Assembly: GCA_028455995.1 (NCBI GenBank)
Contig: JABELC010000008.1
Location: 1,239,501 to 1,303,500 of the forward strand
Direction: 5' to 3'
DNA: 64,000 nucleotides
Source: Scleromitrula shiraiana
Taxonomy: Eukaryota > Ascomycota > Leotiomycetes > Helotiales > Sclerotiniaceae
Positions 10,668 to 22,089 of the stretch are shown here, piece after piece; the stretch's first letter is position 1, and each line of letters opens with the position of its first letter. The translations under genes and the position numbers were made by a program. Below the pieces are notes generated by a model. It was not told the origin of the DNA. It saw only the letters and a list, made by a program, of their open reading frames with translations, and made no database searches.

Positions 10668-13600
10668 TCATGAGAGATCCAGTGTTTTCGCAAGGATGCT
10701 TCGAACATCAATATTATGATTCTTGTCAAGTGATAGAGGAAGGTTTTGCTCGAGCAACTGTCTTCCAACTCGTTCCGCTTCCTCCAACTCTTTGGTTTCT
10801 TCCTCCGAGAGGTTTTCCGAAAGTGCTTCGGTGAGATCCTCCCCTCGGGCTGACAGAAGAATGAGCTCCTCTGCTCTCTCCACAATGGCAAGATCGATCC
10901 CGTTCAAAGCAGCACAGGAAGTTCCAAAGCTTGAGGTGCTACGACCTAGTACAAAATTGTATAGATACGCGACCTGATCTTCAACCAACTCGGCTTGCTT
11001 GTTCACACGAACTTCCATATGACCAAAGGCCAACTCTGGTCGCGGTGGTAAAAACCCATTTTCGAATATCTCATGAAAGTGTGTTGCTCCGATAACCTTG
11101 GGACGATGCTTACCAAGGCCGAGGAAGTATTCAAATGTTGCGCAGGCAAGGCCGGCACCATCAGCAGAATTCGTACCCTTACCAAATTCGTCAATAACAA
11201 GAAGACTGCGATTGGTCGCCAGTGTCATACAAAGAGATACTTGTTGCATATCAATCATGAATGCACTCTTGGAAACACTCTCACAAGTAGAAATTCGAGT
11301 CAAGATCTTGTCAGTTAATCCAACAATCGCCTCGTCGGCTGGAACATAGCTACCGATATGAGCCATGTAGACAATCAAGGCAATCTGTTTGGAATAAGCA
11401 CTTTTTCCAGAGTGATTAGGACCAGTCATTAAGAGCGTACTTGGGCCTTCAGCACCCCCTGGAGCTTCAGAACTTGCATCCAAAGAAGGATTTTCGTTGA
11501 CTTCATCACCTACTCCACCCACAAGATGGCAGTCATTAGCGACATATGACGGTACGGTAAGCTCTTGTAAAGGGTGTCGGCCACCTTCAATATGGATGAT
11601 GTTTGCCTGGGTGATTATTGGAGAATTGAACTTGTACTTAAGAGCTCCAAGGGCAAGTGCAACAAGGCTGTCTAGCTCTCCGCATAAGTCTGAGACGGTG
11701 ACTAGTAGCTTCTCGTGTTCCAGAACACGTACGTTGAGATCGTGAATTATTTCAATTTCTCTGTCTAACAATCGATTAGCTGGTGTGCTGTTATGTGACC
11801 GAGAGACAGTTTACCGGTGATAATGCTATACAGATCACCAATATATCCATCCATCTCCTTCATTCGTTTATTCTTATAGTAACCTTTCTCGTCACTTACG
11901 AACATTCTCTCCCACTCATCACCGTCTAATCCCTCGCCTTCATATTTGCCTACGCCGGTAGTCGGGTCAAGTTGTACGACTGTCAAGAAGCCGAGTTGTG
12001 GGAAGTAGATGCAATTCTCAACATAGTGACGAGCCCATTCCGGCAAATCCTCAGACATCCTTCGCTGACACTCAGTAAGAAGACTTTCCATGCCATCATA
12101 TGTTCTCTTCAGTCCGTCGAGTTTCTGATCTACGCCTTGCATGACGGTTACACGGTGCTGCTCGGATGACTTTTCGAAATCTACTGTCTCTGTAATGATC
12201 TGACCGATACCAAGAAGGATATGAGGATGAGTTTGACCGAGTAGCTGTATTATAAGATTAGCTCATGGTATTTGCGATGTAATCAAGTAGGTCATTTTAC
12301 TTTATCAGCAATTGCCGTTTTTTCGCCTATCATTTCTCGAAGTGCTTCTAATATCTTCAACGAGCTGAACGAAAACGAACGAATACTTCCCCAAACACCA
12401 CCTTGAATTGCAGTAGTCTTTTTATTTACTCCTTTCTGAAGATGGACAACAACGGTTCTAATATCCTTGATCTTTTTCAGACATTTTCGTATGTTTTGTA
12501 GGGCAGGTTGGTTTTCAGGATGAAGGAAAATGCCTATAGTTTTAAGTCTTTCATTAATGATTGTCATATCCAAACTAGGCCTCAAGAACATCTGCCGAAG
12601 CTTTTGTTTCCCCTGAGGTGTACTAGCTAAGTGATAGAATAAGCCATAAACCGACAAGCTTTCCTTTGACCCCGAGGTGGACTTGTTCGGGCCTTGCATA
12701 TGCGAGTTTGGATGGCTCTCCGATTGAATTATTTGAAGAGAGGATAATGTATCGGCATTAACAAACATCATATCTGATAAAGAAAACATCTCAATCGTGC
12801 GAATCTGGAACGCAGTCAATGCAGCTTCATCATTCGGTAGGTAGTCGATGCCTTTTCGTCGTCCAAGGTAGCTCAATACAGCACCAGCACAACCAACCTA
12901 AGCAAATTAGCTGGAATCTCCTGAATACTTTAAAGTTGAGAGATATACACTAAGTCTACTCTCGAGGTCGATACAGCCTGCAAGTCTCATCAATTTCCCT
13001 TGCCGCCCGTTTGATTCTCCTTGGTTGCCAGCAGCGAATTCATCACCAGGAGTAGTGAACATCATGTCTGGCTCTTCTTGCGCACCAAGTTCTAGACTGG
13101 CTAGTTTGCTCTTCGCTGCTTCATAATAAAATTCGGCAGTAGGTCGAGAATCAAGCACATACGAACCAAAGATCTCATCTGCCGTAGCAAAGTTAGCTTA
13201 TACAATTTAGAGCTTTACTGGATAAACTTGCTTGCATCATCTCCTCGATCAATACCCTTAGCATCTTTACTAAGATGATCCTCCAGAGATTCTTCACAGC
13301 GGGAGCTTAACAAGATCACTGCAACATTGTCAGCGTGCATAGAAGTAGCAGAATTCGCAGATGCTTACCGGTAGGATCTGCATGAAGTTTTAAGGTATCA
13401 ACAATGTCAATTCCACCCATACTAATATCTGTCATGAGACATAGTTTCTCCTCTCTGGCAACGTAGTATGCACACCCGATAGTGCCACGGTCTTTCAGTT
13501 CGACTGCCATGATAACCTCATTCATAGCATCTAAGTCCTCGCGTTGCTGAATCTCGATCTCGGTCTCATCTTGGATTCTATCGCCTTCATCTTGAACAGA

Positions 13601-13816
13601 ATTATCCCGTTCAAGTCTTCCAAGCGATGACGCTGGCTTGAAAGATACTCTGTTACTGTTAGGAAGCGTAGGCAGTGCTGGGAACGAAACAGGAAACTCG
13701 TTGACACTTGAGCTCTTCCGTGACCTTGACTGTGCTCTCGATGATTGTTCTTTTGATGATGACCGATTACTAGAGCTTCCTCTGTAACTCAATCGTGAAC
13801 GTTTAAACGGAGGCAT
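10668..13816 (-). CDS. MSH5: MutS homologue 5, meiotic crossover protein
   Basis: MSH5 pairs with MSH4 as a sliding clamp that stabilises crossover intermediates in meiosis. Six exons (13816-13369, 13318-13256, 13178-12949, 12897-12301, 12244-11815, 11764-10668) give 954 aa. After a Ser/Arg-rich N-terminus of ~110 residues comes the MSH5-type GTIGCAYY segment. The core follows, with VYGLFYHLASTPQGKQKLR (residues ~330-350). The ATPase has Walker A GPNHSGKS (~residue 705), a STCESVSKSAFMIDMQQV signature and Walker B LLVIDEFGKGTN. The second donor is set at GTATTG (13255), because the nearer GTAAAG would give a stop after splicing. The gene looks intact, consistent with a lineage that keeps a sexual cycle. 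Confidence 0.92.
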
Positions 13817-14377
13817 TTTGACAGATAGTTAGAAAACAAATTTGAAAAGTGAAGGTAAACCTAATCTTAGAGTAAGAACAAATCCACTGATGATAAAGAT
13901 TAAAGATGGAAGACGAGAACTAAGATGAAGATGAAATAAAAGCCGTAGGATGGCAAACTAGAAAAAGAAGAGAATGTAATCAGAACGGACCAATTAAGAA
14001 ATCAAATGAAGTAGAATGAATTGAAAGACATTGTGAGATGAAAGTGAAGTGTACTATTTGGTAGCTATATAGTACTGTATTATTAAAGTGAGGATTAGGC
14101 AAGCGAGTGTATCTCTTGCATTGCCCAGTCCTCACTCGCCCATGCAGAGATCAACGACCACAAATATCTATGACAGCTCTCGAACAGTTATGAGAAACCA
14201 TCGAAAAGCTCAATAATACATATTCATTATATTTGAACAGTAGACAAACTTTTGGTGTGATCCTCTGGCGATTATCCATTGCTCCAAAATATGTCTCTCT
14301 AATTCATATCCGCCATAATCATGTACCTCGGACTTCAAGGCCTCGATATAGACAACACCCAAATATACACACTCTCT
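13817..14377. other. Intergenic region (MSH5 upstream)
   Basis: Purine-rich on the plus strand near the MSH5 start (pyrimidine-rich leader on the gene strand). A short self-complementary phrase occurs around 14090-14140 (TGAGGATTAGGCAAGCGAG and TGCCCAGTCCTCACTCGCC). No gene seen. Confidence 0.5.
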
Positions 14378-14883
14378 CTATCCTTTTGGAGCGGACATTG
14401 CTTCCCCTCCCTTCCTAATCCACGCCGCGAATTCACTTCGCTGCTTTCTAATATCTATAAAGCCCGGTCTACTCTCCAAGACTCTGAACGGATTACCCAT
14501 AAAATCTTTATCAACCTCCCCATCCGCATTCATAAAACCCTTCTCCCCCTCGCGCTCAATTTGACCAGCCCAAACCCGCCATTGTATAGGTCGTAATTCA
14601 GGAGTACCCAACACCAGGCCGAGGCAAACCGTGAAAATCGCGACGATGGTTTCGATTGATATATCGATTGGAAGAGATGCGGCGGCAGAGGTGGTAACAG
14701 TGTGTGATGTGATCGAGGATAAGTGCGCGGTGCTTGTGGATTGTAGGACTGAGTGTTCGTGGGCAGAGTAGCATCTGTAATAGTGCTGGTTAGTGATTGA
14801 AAATCTCTTTACTCCTTGCATACTTACGCGTGTGTGAGAAACAGCAAACCAAGGCCCGTAATAGACTTTGATAACCAAGTCAT
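14378..14883 (-). CDS. EMC5: ER membrane protein complex subunit 5 (MMgT family)
   Basis: Small membrane subunit of the EMC insertase that places tail-anchored and multipass proteins in the ER. Exons 14883-14828 and 14774-14378 give 150 aa. The first helix spans the splice junction (residues ~5-20). A second helix lies at ~50-70. The conserved fungal tail follows: ELRPIQWRVWAGQIEREG, then NPFRVLESRPGFIDIRKQR. The intron has a GTAAGT donor and CAG acceptor. Length and order fit the family. Confidence 0.88.
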
Positions 14884-15292
14884 TTTGTCGCAATAGAATG
14901 AAATAATAGATATTGAGGTGCTAATGTTGTTTAAGGTGGCAGTTTCTACATTTCCGTAAGCTCTCAGGCCTTGCTCGTCAATCAAGATGTGCCTCGTTTA
15001 GTGGAGTAAGCACGATAGTGGACCATTTTTGTTATCAGCCCAACAATCTAATTCGGGCAATTCAAGCAAAGCAATTTCACGATTTATTTTTATTTCAACT
15101 ATGATGTACTTCGTAAATGGTTTTGTATTTCGATTCTACCTAAGTGTCCCAGCCCATGACTATCATCATTTCGTAAAGCTTATTTAATTATTTCATAATA
15201 GCTGATCATTGGTCGTAACCTCAGCAGAGAACGTGATATCATATCAGGAACTACATGCGAATCGAAGGGATAACCTAAACAACAAAAAATGC
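14884..15292. other. Intergenic region
   Basis: About 400 bases between the EF-1B 3' end and the EMC5 start. No gene or repeat seen. Confidence 0.6.
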
Positions 15293-16443
15293 TTATAGTT
15301 TTTGCATGGCAACCTGTTCATGTTAGTGAAAATTCAATCAAATGCCTGAAAATAAAACTTACGACGTCGGAAGATTGAACGTAGTCCTCGAATTCAGAAA
15401 TCTCCTCTTGCAAATCATCAAGACCAATCTTGTCATCCTCGATGACCAAGGTGATCTGCAACTTCTTGATACCGAAACCAACTGCCACGAGTTTGGAAAG
15501 ACCCCAAACAAGACCATCCTTCTCAATACTACGAACAGACTCCTCCAATGCCTTCATGTCAGTCTCGTCATCTATAAGCCAGTTAGTATCAAGTTACCAA
15601 CACCCCATTATAGCTGATATACATACCCCATGGCTTGACATCCAAAGTGACAACAGATTTGGCAGCAGGCTTGGTCTTGCCCTCCTTCTTCTTCTTGTAT
15701 TCAGCCAATCGCTCATCTCTGATTCTGGCAGCCTCTGCATCCTCCTCCTCGTCATCACTTCCGAAAAGGTCGACCTCATCGTCATCCTCCTCCTCAGCAG
15801 CTGGAGCCTTTGCTGGGTTCAAGGTAGCCTCAGTGACTTCTGGGCCATATGTTTCGTATGATTTGGAAGCATCACCTGGGAGGGTGGCGAAATCCTCAGT
15901 CCAGGAGTTGATGTGCTTGTACCATCTAGCAGCGTGGGGGTATTTTGCGGCATCTGGTGCGGAGGTCTGGGCCTTGAAGACTGCAACATCGGCTTGACTT
16001 GGAGAGTATCTAGTAGTGTTGGTTAGTTTTTATTTCCTAACTCTTAAACACAAAAAGTTGCAGAAATATTATAAGAAATCAGAGGTGCACTTGAATGCAA
16101 TGGTGATCGTCATTTGACGGTTCTTGAGGCCGCTCAGTAACACGGACCAATGTTGCTCATCATGGAAAGAATTGTTGGAGAAGAGGGGTAGCGCCTGGTA
16201 CATAAGATGCACGACGCAGACACTATTCTTGATAGAAAAAAACGCAGATAAACATAAGCTAAGAAATTCGAATACATACCCAACGATGTATGAGCGAGTC
16301 TGCAACCAGTTGTTCAACACTGAGTCATATCAGTCAGTTCATGCGCTTTCCAAAAAATTGCATAGATTCGAGTATAATATTTATTGTAGCAAGGAAAACT
16401 TACTGGTAAGACCAGCATCGGTAAGGAGGTCAGCGAATCCCAT
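15293..16443 (-). CDS. Elongation factor 1-beta (eEF1B alpha, GDP/GTP exchange)
   Basis: Nucleotide exchange factor that recharges eEF1A during translation. Five exons (16443-16404, 16319-16280, 16009-15627, 15571-15363, 15313-15293) give 230 aa. The N-terminal GST-C-like part is split over three exons (LNNWLQTRSYIVG, YSPSQADVAVF). The acidic linker has the EF-1B signature DEVDLFGSDDEEEDAEAAR. The GEF domain follows (VKPWDDETDM, LEESVRSIEKDGLVWG, LVAVGFGIKKLQI). The last exon is only 21 bases and encodes VAMQKL and stop, the invariant family end. Many introns in a short gene is usual for fungal translation-factor genes. Confidence 0.95.
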
Positions 16444-16957
16444 TTTGAAAGATTTAAATATGTAATGTTATTGAACAAAAAACTTTTAATGGTCAAGAAG
16501 TAAGTGTTGTAGAAGAAAAAAAGACGACAAAAGTTGTATTTGTTAGGTGGTGTGAATGGTGGGGTTGATAAATTTTGGGCGAACAAACAAACTAGGACTT
16601 GGGGACAGTGTGAAAAATTGATTGGATTAGCCGTTGTCTAAATCGCTTAATTAAAATTATGGCGGGCAGCAAAATCTGGCTTAGTAATTAGATACGTGAT
16701 AAGCGCTTTAAATGATAGAAGGCGTGAATGTAGTAAAATGTTCGGATTCATTTCTGAACACCTATTCATATATATATGAATGGATATTCATGCACATCAG
16801 GCCGTAGATGACTCGATTCATCTCCGAGCATCTACACAAGTCTCAAGGTATCAAAATATCAAAAAGCAAAACGTTGTGTTATTCAGGCCTTAGGCCTCAA
16901 AATGTTATCGCCATGAAGCTTTGCTGAATTCAGATAAGCTTTAATAACTCTGCACAT
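16444..16957. other. Intergenic region (EF-1B upstream)
   Basis: About 500 bases between genes. The self-complementary TTCATATATATATGAATGG phrase at about 16766-16784 is a possible TATA-like element, though far from the start. No gene seen. Confidence 0.5.
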
Positions 16958-18545
16958 CTAAACTCTCCTCAAAACCCACAAACCTCTAGTAGCCTTCTTC
17001 ACACTCTCCGTTCTCGATAACTGAGGTCTCACAGGCCCGCCACCCATCCCACACTCTCTCTCCTTTTCCCTCCTAAGCTCATCCTCATCCCTCAACTGCC
17101 TCTCCCTCTCCATCTCCCCATCCCTCAAACTCTCCAACTCCTTCACCTTCCACGCTCTCACAAACCACATACAAATCGCCGCCGCAATATACATAAACCC
17201 CGCAAAAATCTGCGCATGTAGATAGATATCCCCACTCGTAGTCCTCAGCTCCAATCCAATCGGCTCGGAAAACGTACACGGCAGAACGAGGAAGACCCAC
17301 GTGATGGAGAGTGCGGATGGAAGAATCTTAAGTCCAATTACTTCTGCTCCAACTGGTCCAATGGTTGCCCAGAATGTACCAGACACAGTTCCAACGATAA
17401 GAGCGAAGAAAATGAGAACACCGTACGATTTCGCAAAGATCCAAATTATAAGACAGAAGAATCCGGCCAGAAATGTACATGTACCAGCCATATTAATGCG
17501 ACCAGCAGCATCAGAGAAATACCCAACGAACGGACGACCAAGCCCTTGTCCAAGATTGAGAATCGCACCAACGACCGAGCCCTGTTTTGCCGAGAGTCCT
17601 ATACTTCTCGCATAATTCGGCAGCGAGAAGAGTAACACGATATAGCCAAGCATACTGAAGAATCCCCATCCAAGCAACAGGAGAAATTCCACTTTCTTGA
17701 ATAATCGTACATCGAAAGCCATCTGCACAGATCCGATAGCTTTGTTTCGATCCCGAACTAGTATTGTGCATATGACATTCACGCCAAAAGCCAAGATAGC
17801 CAGGACGCGAAAAGCCCAACCCAAACCTATCGATTGAATCATAGCATTCGTCGCCAAAGAATATATCAAGCCTCCCAGACCACTCCCAGCCGTCCCAATA
17901 CTATTAGCGAAAGATCGCCGTTTGGAGAACCATTGCGGTACAACGCCCACGCTACCCACGAAGAGAAAACCCATACCAAATCCGAAGGCAACGCCTTGGG
18001 ATAGGAACAATTGCCATATCTGATTAGCGAATGAGGCACCGAGAAGTCCTGCCGTCTCGAGTAGGATTCCGATTGAGAGCGTGGTTTGGGTGCCGTATTT
18101 GCGGGTGCATATTGTTGCTACGGGTGCAACGAATAGAGCTAGAGATATGGAGAGACCGCCTACAAATGCATATTCTAATGATGATGCTCCGGCGAAGGCA
18201 TTACTTGATAGGTAGTGGGAGAGGAAGATCCCATAGGACTGGGGTTTGAATTAGTAAATAGGTAAAAGAGAGGAGGGTTTGATGACTCACACTGTTGACT
18301 CCCCAGGTATGTGCATTTATCAAAAACACACAGGCGACGCACACCCATCCATATCCCCCATCTGGAGGTTCATCTACTAGGGTTGTCTCTTCTACTTGCT
18401 CTAGATCATTGGTAGTCCTATCTAAATCTTCCGATAGGAGTGTCTTGTCGGAAACATCCTCTATATCATCGTCGACCACATGAGCAGGGGTACGATCCAC
18501 CCCATGTCCTTCACCAATAACGCTTCTCGGTCTATCATTGCTCAT
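16958..18545 (-). CDS. MFS transporter, monocarboxylate-transporter (MCT) family
   Basis: Plasma-membrane carrier of the MCT/SLC16 branch of the major facilitator superfamily. Exons 18545-18291 and 18238-16958 give 511 aa. An acidic cytosolic N-terminus of ~58 residues leads into the MCT hallmark PPDGGYGWV at the first helix. About twelve hydrophobic helices follow, with GFGMGFLFVGSVGVVPQWF and FGRPFVGYFSDAAGR-like loop motifs (here LGRPFVGYFSDAAGR). The C-terminal tail is charged and Arg/Glu rich. The substrate cannot be assigned. The gene sits 1.1 kb from the decaying GST/methyltransferase/oxidoreductase cassette; MCT carriers are common in fungal metabolite clusters, but the link is only positional. 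Confidence 0.88.
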
Positions 18546-19645
18546 AACTATGACTCCAATATTTTATACAGAAAGAGGTATCGATTATATCTGAATGATA
18601 TTATATACAAACAAATAAACAAATAAAAAAGTTCAAGTTATTGATACATGAGGCAAAGAAATTATACAAGGTGTATCAAGAACGAAGATCTGAAGACGAG
18701 TATTACGATGAGACGATTCAAGCCGATGGATTACCCTTGGATATGAACAAATCTTGTCAAAATGGAATACGATTAATGATCAAATAGGAAGTAAAGAAAA
18801 AATGTTCCTTTTCTACAAACAAACTGATGGAGTATCACGCCCACTTATATATCTCATCCTCAGACCCTTCGATATACTGCTCCACATTAAAATATTTTGA
18901 TCAATAATAATCTTTAATTTTTTATTTGAGGTTGATCAAAGAGTCTGAGCGTTTTTGATTATGACTTTGGTGTAAAAATAAACAAATTGGCTCGGATGAA
19001 TTAACAATTTTTTAAAATATAATTACTAGTAGTACTAGCCTGTATTAATAATATTGCATTGCATTTTTGAATATAAATACTAGTATTTTAAAGTTATTAT
19101 TAATACTATTTATTTTCTTTAAATTAATCACTATAACTTTTTTAAATAAATTTACTACTAGTAGTAACTTGAATAATATTTTAAAGATTTTTTACTAATT
19201 AGTAATTTAACTTTCAAGTTTTATTATACTACTAGTACTAGTATAACTTAATCTATATTCAAGTTATAATATCAAAGATCTAGATTTATAATTATCATAT
19301 ATACTTGAAAAAAAGTATAATCAAAAATTATGGATTGATTTTTTTAAAAAAAAACGAAGTTTCTTCTATATATATTACAATATAGCGTTAAAGATGCGGA
19401 TTAGTACTCTAGGTTATATCTAGTTGATCACCTGATCTATTCTTTTGTGACAAACAGCTGGAATGGAGATGCGAAGAGTAAATAAAGTCATTACTTAAGA
19501 GCACAACAAGAACGTGAGAAGTGTTCAATAATAATCTACAAGAAGATTTGACAGCTTTCATAAGTTTCTTCTTGTAATGTGCCGCATTATCTTTGCCCCG
19601 GCTACTCACACCTCACCCATCCGAGATAAATGTTTCTTAGAAAAA
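18546..19645. other. AT-rich island without genes
   Basis: From about 18880 to 19400 the sequence is extremely AT-rich, dominated by TTTAAA/TATTAAT words. The palindrome ACTAGT recurs in longer contexts near 19025, 19078, 19158 and 19233-19243. No gene seen. Possible RIP-mutated transposon remnant or structural AT block. Confidence 0.6.
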
Positions 19646-20420
19646 TTAGTCCGCTTCAAACCACAGCTGGAGGACTTTCAATTGCAATCCTGCTATCGTT
19701 CTCATCTTCTCCATAATCAATCCCATACTTCGTGTCGAGGTCTTTTCGTAGCTTGACGGTTTTGGAAATGAAGACGGCAATGAATCCAAAAACGGAAGAA
19801 GCTCAGGTGTTTGACGATTGGGGTAGCCTTTCGAGAAGTACAACCAGCATTTTGCAGTGGCTCTATGACGAAGTGAGCTGGTCAGCTTTCTTACCACTAG
19901 GTAGATATTTGTAGGACATTCAAGTTAAAACACACCCAAGTTCTGCTGTCTGGCATGCCGTCCATGAAAGAATTGCAGCTTTCTCCGCTACTGTTCGCCC
20001 CCGCCAGTCGCCATTGAGATCATATCTCTCCGCAAGATATTGCAAGCATGCAGTGCCATCGAAAACTACCGCTTCTTCGCCTGTTTCCGGGTCCTGATCT
20101 CTTAAAGCCGGTACATAACGCTCTGGATGAATTTTATAGAACCATTCCCGCGTAGTATCAATGACGGATATCACATGTGGAAATTGGAATTCCTCAGCGA
20201 GGATCAAAGTTTTTATATAATTAATGTAAGAGGTCTGATCAGCTGAAAAAATCACCAATTTATCGAAGTGATCGCATCACGCATGAAATCACCAAAATCA
20301 CCAACCTTTGATAATGTACAAGATGACGCGGCCATCATATTCTAGATCACCATTTGCAACTTCTCCGTTCACTCTGGTGGATAATGTGTTACCCTGAACG
20401 ATGTCGATTGGACTCAACAT
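19646..20420 (-). CDS. Glutathione S-transferase-like protein, possibly truncated
   Basis: Three exons (20420-20306, 20242-19936, 19862-19646) give 212 aa. The splice at residue 38 rebuilds a thioredoxin-fold beta-strand (DGRVILYIIK into ADQTSYINYIKTLIL). Further GST features are HPERYVPALRDQD and the VFDGTACLQYLAERYD segment (glutathione-side helix). The C-terminal half starts normally (ATAKCWLYFSKGYPNRQTPE) but then turns into low-credibility sequence and stops early. GSTs of this kind usually run 230-260 aa with a longer helical domain. A neighbouring frame is open over the same end. So the 3' end is doubtful: truncation, rearrangement or an unseen intron. GSH-conjugation or thiol-transfer role is inferred from family. 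Confidence 0.65.
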
Positions 20421-20883
20421 GGTTGATAAGAACTGTCGCACTGTATGATATGAGTCCACATCTTCCTTTCCCTTTCAGCTTCATAATACCAGCTCATTGG
20501 AGGCGGTTCTACTGCCCGGTTCCCGATGTTAATTTTTTGATATCTATACAATTAGGACATGCTTTTTCCGACTTGTAATCTAGGCGGCCGGATCTCCAGT
20601 GCGTCTATTGTAAAGTGTCTGTGACCCATCACCGAAGAGCGCATTTGAGTACTTCAAATTTTCCAATATTTATTCGAAAAGATAATTTCTCGTATCAGTA
20701 AATGCTACAAATGTGATTGGTGGTCAATATACATTATGGTACCGGCATTCACTATCACTGCTGTGCCTCCTCAATACCTACCTAGGTAGGCATCATAATG
20801 TTTACTGCATGTATTGGGAACCGAGCAAATGTGCACTGTGGAGCATAAAATGTATGATATTGTTTCGGTAATCAACCTGGCTT
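20421..20883. other. Intergenic region
   Basis: Spacer between the methyltransferase relic and the GST-like gene. A short palindromic phrase ACCTACCTAGGTAGG lies near 20776-20790. No gene seen. Confidence 0.5.
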
Positions 20884-21868
20884 TCAGACAGCCTGGGTCT
20901 CTCCGGGAGCTCTTCTCGCATATACAACATGAACTCGCTGAGTACCCCCTTCTGTGATAAGTTCTTTCACAATATTCTCCGGGAGCTCATCAAGCCCCTT
21001 GGTAGAGAGGGTAGTTGGTATATCTAAGTACGATGTTAGCTTGATCAACACGATAGTAACTTGAAACTTACTTTTTCCAATGCCTGCAAAAGTGGTGGCT
21101 ACATTCGCGAAGTTATGAACACTTTTCTCCCCCAAATCTGCCTTGGGGTATTGAGCACCAACTGGAATGTCAAATACTTTCTCGGTGACCTCTTCCAACC
21201 CCGCCTCTTCCAGCCATCTCCGAAGCTGAAGGGCAAAGTCGAACCGGACGCCCGTAGCTGTGAAGACACTTTCAGCGAGTCTTCCGAACCGCGCCATATA
21301 TATCCCTGTTGAATTTGGGCCCCCGGTCATGTCGGCTTCGACAAATCCTATCCAACCTCCCGGCTTGACTAGATCAATAATGTGTGTGACAACGTCCTGA
21401 ACTGTAGTCTGACCCGATGAAGCAAGACTAAAGCGTTCATACACAAGATCAAAGCTTCCTGCTCAGCCTACCGGCCACGACTCTGTGTTAGACTGAACAG
21501 TGAGGGTAATTGACGATGGAAGGTCTTTTGGAAACATCACGCTAGTAATGTCTGTGCCTATATATTGATGAGAAGCCTCAGTAACAGATTTCAAATCTTG
21601 AAGCCAAAGCCCTATCATCCATTATCGCTGGTAATGCGTGTATACCTTGTGCAATTTATTGATCTCAAAACGTACCATTCGCAGTAGCCAAATCTAAGAT
21701 GTTCAGCCCGGGAGTTGAGAGATCAATTGGGCAAATGAGCAAAGCCCCCATGTAATCTGACAACACAGCGTGTTGACTATTCAAGCGATCTACTTCGGTT
21801 GATTCGTGTGTCATTATGTAATCGGTTCTTCCAACAACCTCACTCTTAAGGCTAATTTCACTAGACAT
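20884..21868 (-). pseudogene. SAM-dependent methyltransferase with one in-frame stop
   Basis: Fungal small-molecule methyltransferase fold. Exons 21868-21676, 21611-21072 and 21023-20884 would give 291 codons, all junctions canonical and in frame. SAM-binding motif I (ILDLATANG) is made across the first splice. FDLVYERFSLAS and the post-I region VKPGGWIGFVEAD follow. A TGA at 21463-21465 interrupts the frame just before FDLVYERF, where relatives usually have an aromatic residue. No intron can remove it (only 13 bases separate GT and AG there). Everything downstream still reads as a well-kept methyltransferase, so the break is recent, a sequencing error, or a readthrough codon. Class is that of UMTA/LaeA-like and metabolite N-methyltransferases; substrate unknown. 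Confidence 0.78.
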
Positions 21869-22089
21869 TGTGATCTCGAAAATGTCGAGAAAATTCACTT
21901 TAAATTAAACAAATTTCCTGTTCAATAGAGAATGGGAAGCTGTACAAGTATTTAATACAAAATTTTAGAGCAAATCTTACGTATTTCAAAGTTATAGACT
22001 CAGTCTATAGGCCAGATACCGTCATCCACTGTGAGTTTCAGTACCAAAAATTACCAGTAACCGGAACAAAATGACAAAGCTTCGGGAGC

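Noticed and set aside
13216..13221. GTAAAG donor in MSH5 exon 2
   Set aside because: Joining it to the next acceptor makes an immediate stop; GTATTG at 13255 keeps frame and the family sequence.
21455..21475. A mini-intron removing the TGA in the methyltransferase
   Set aside because: The only GT...AG pair around the stop spans 13 bases, far too short to splice.
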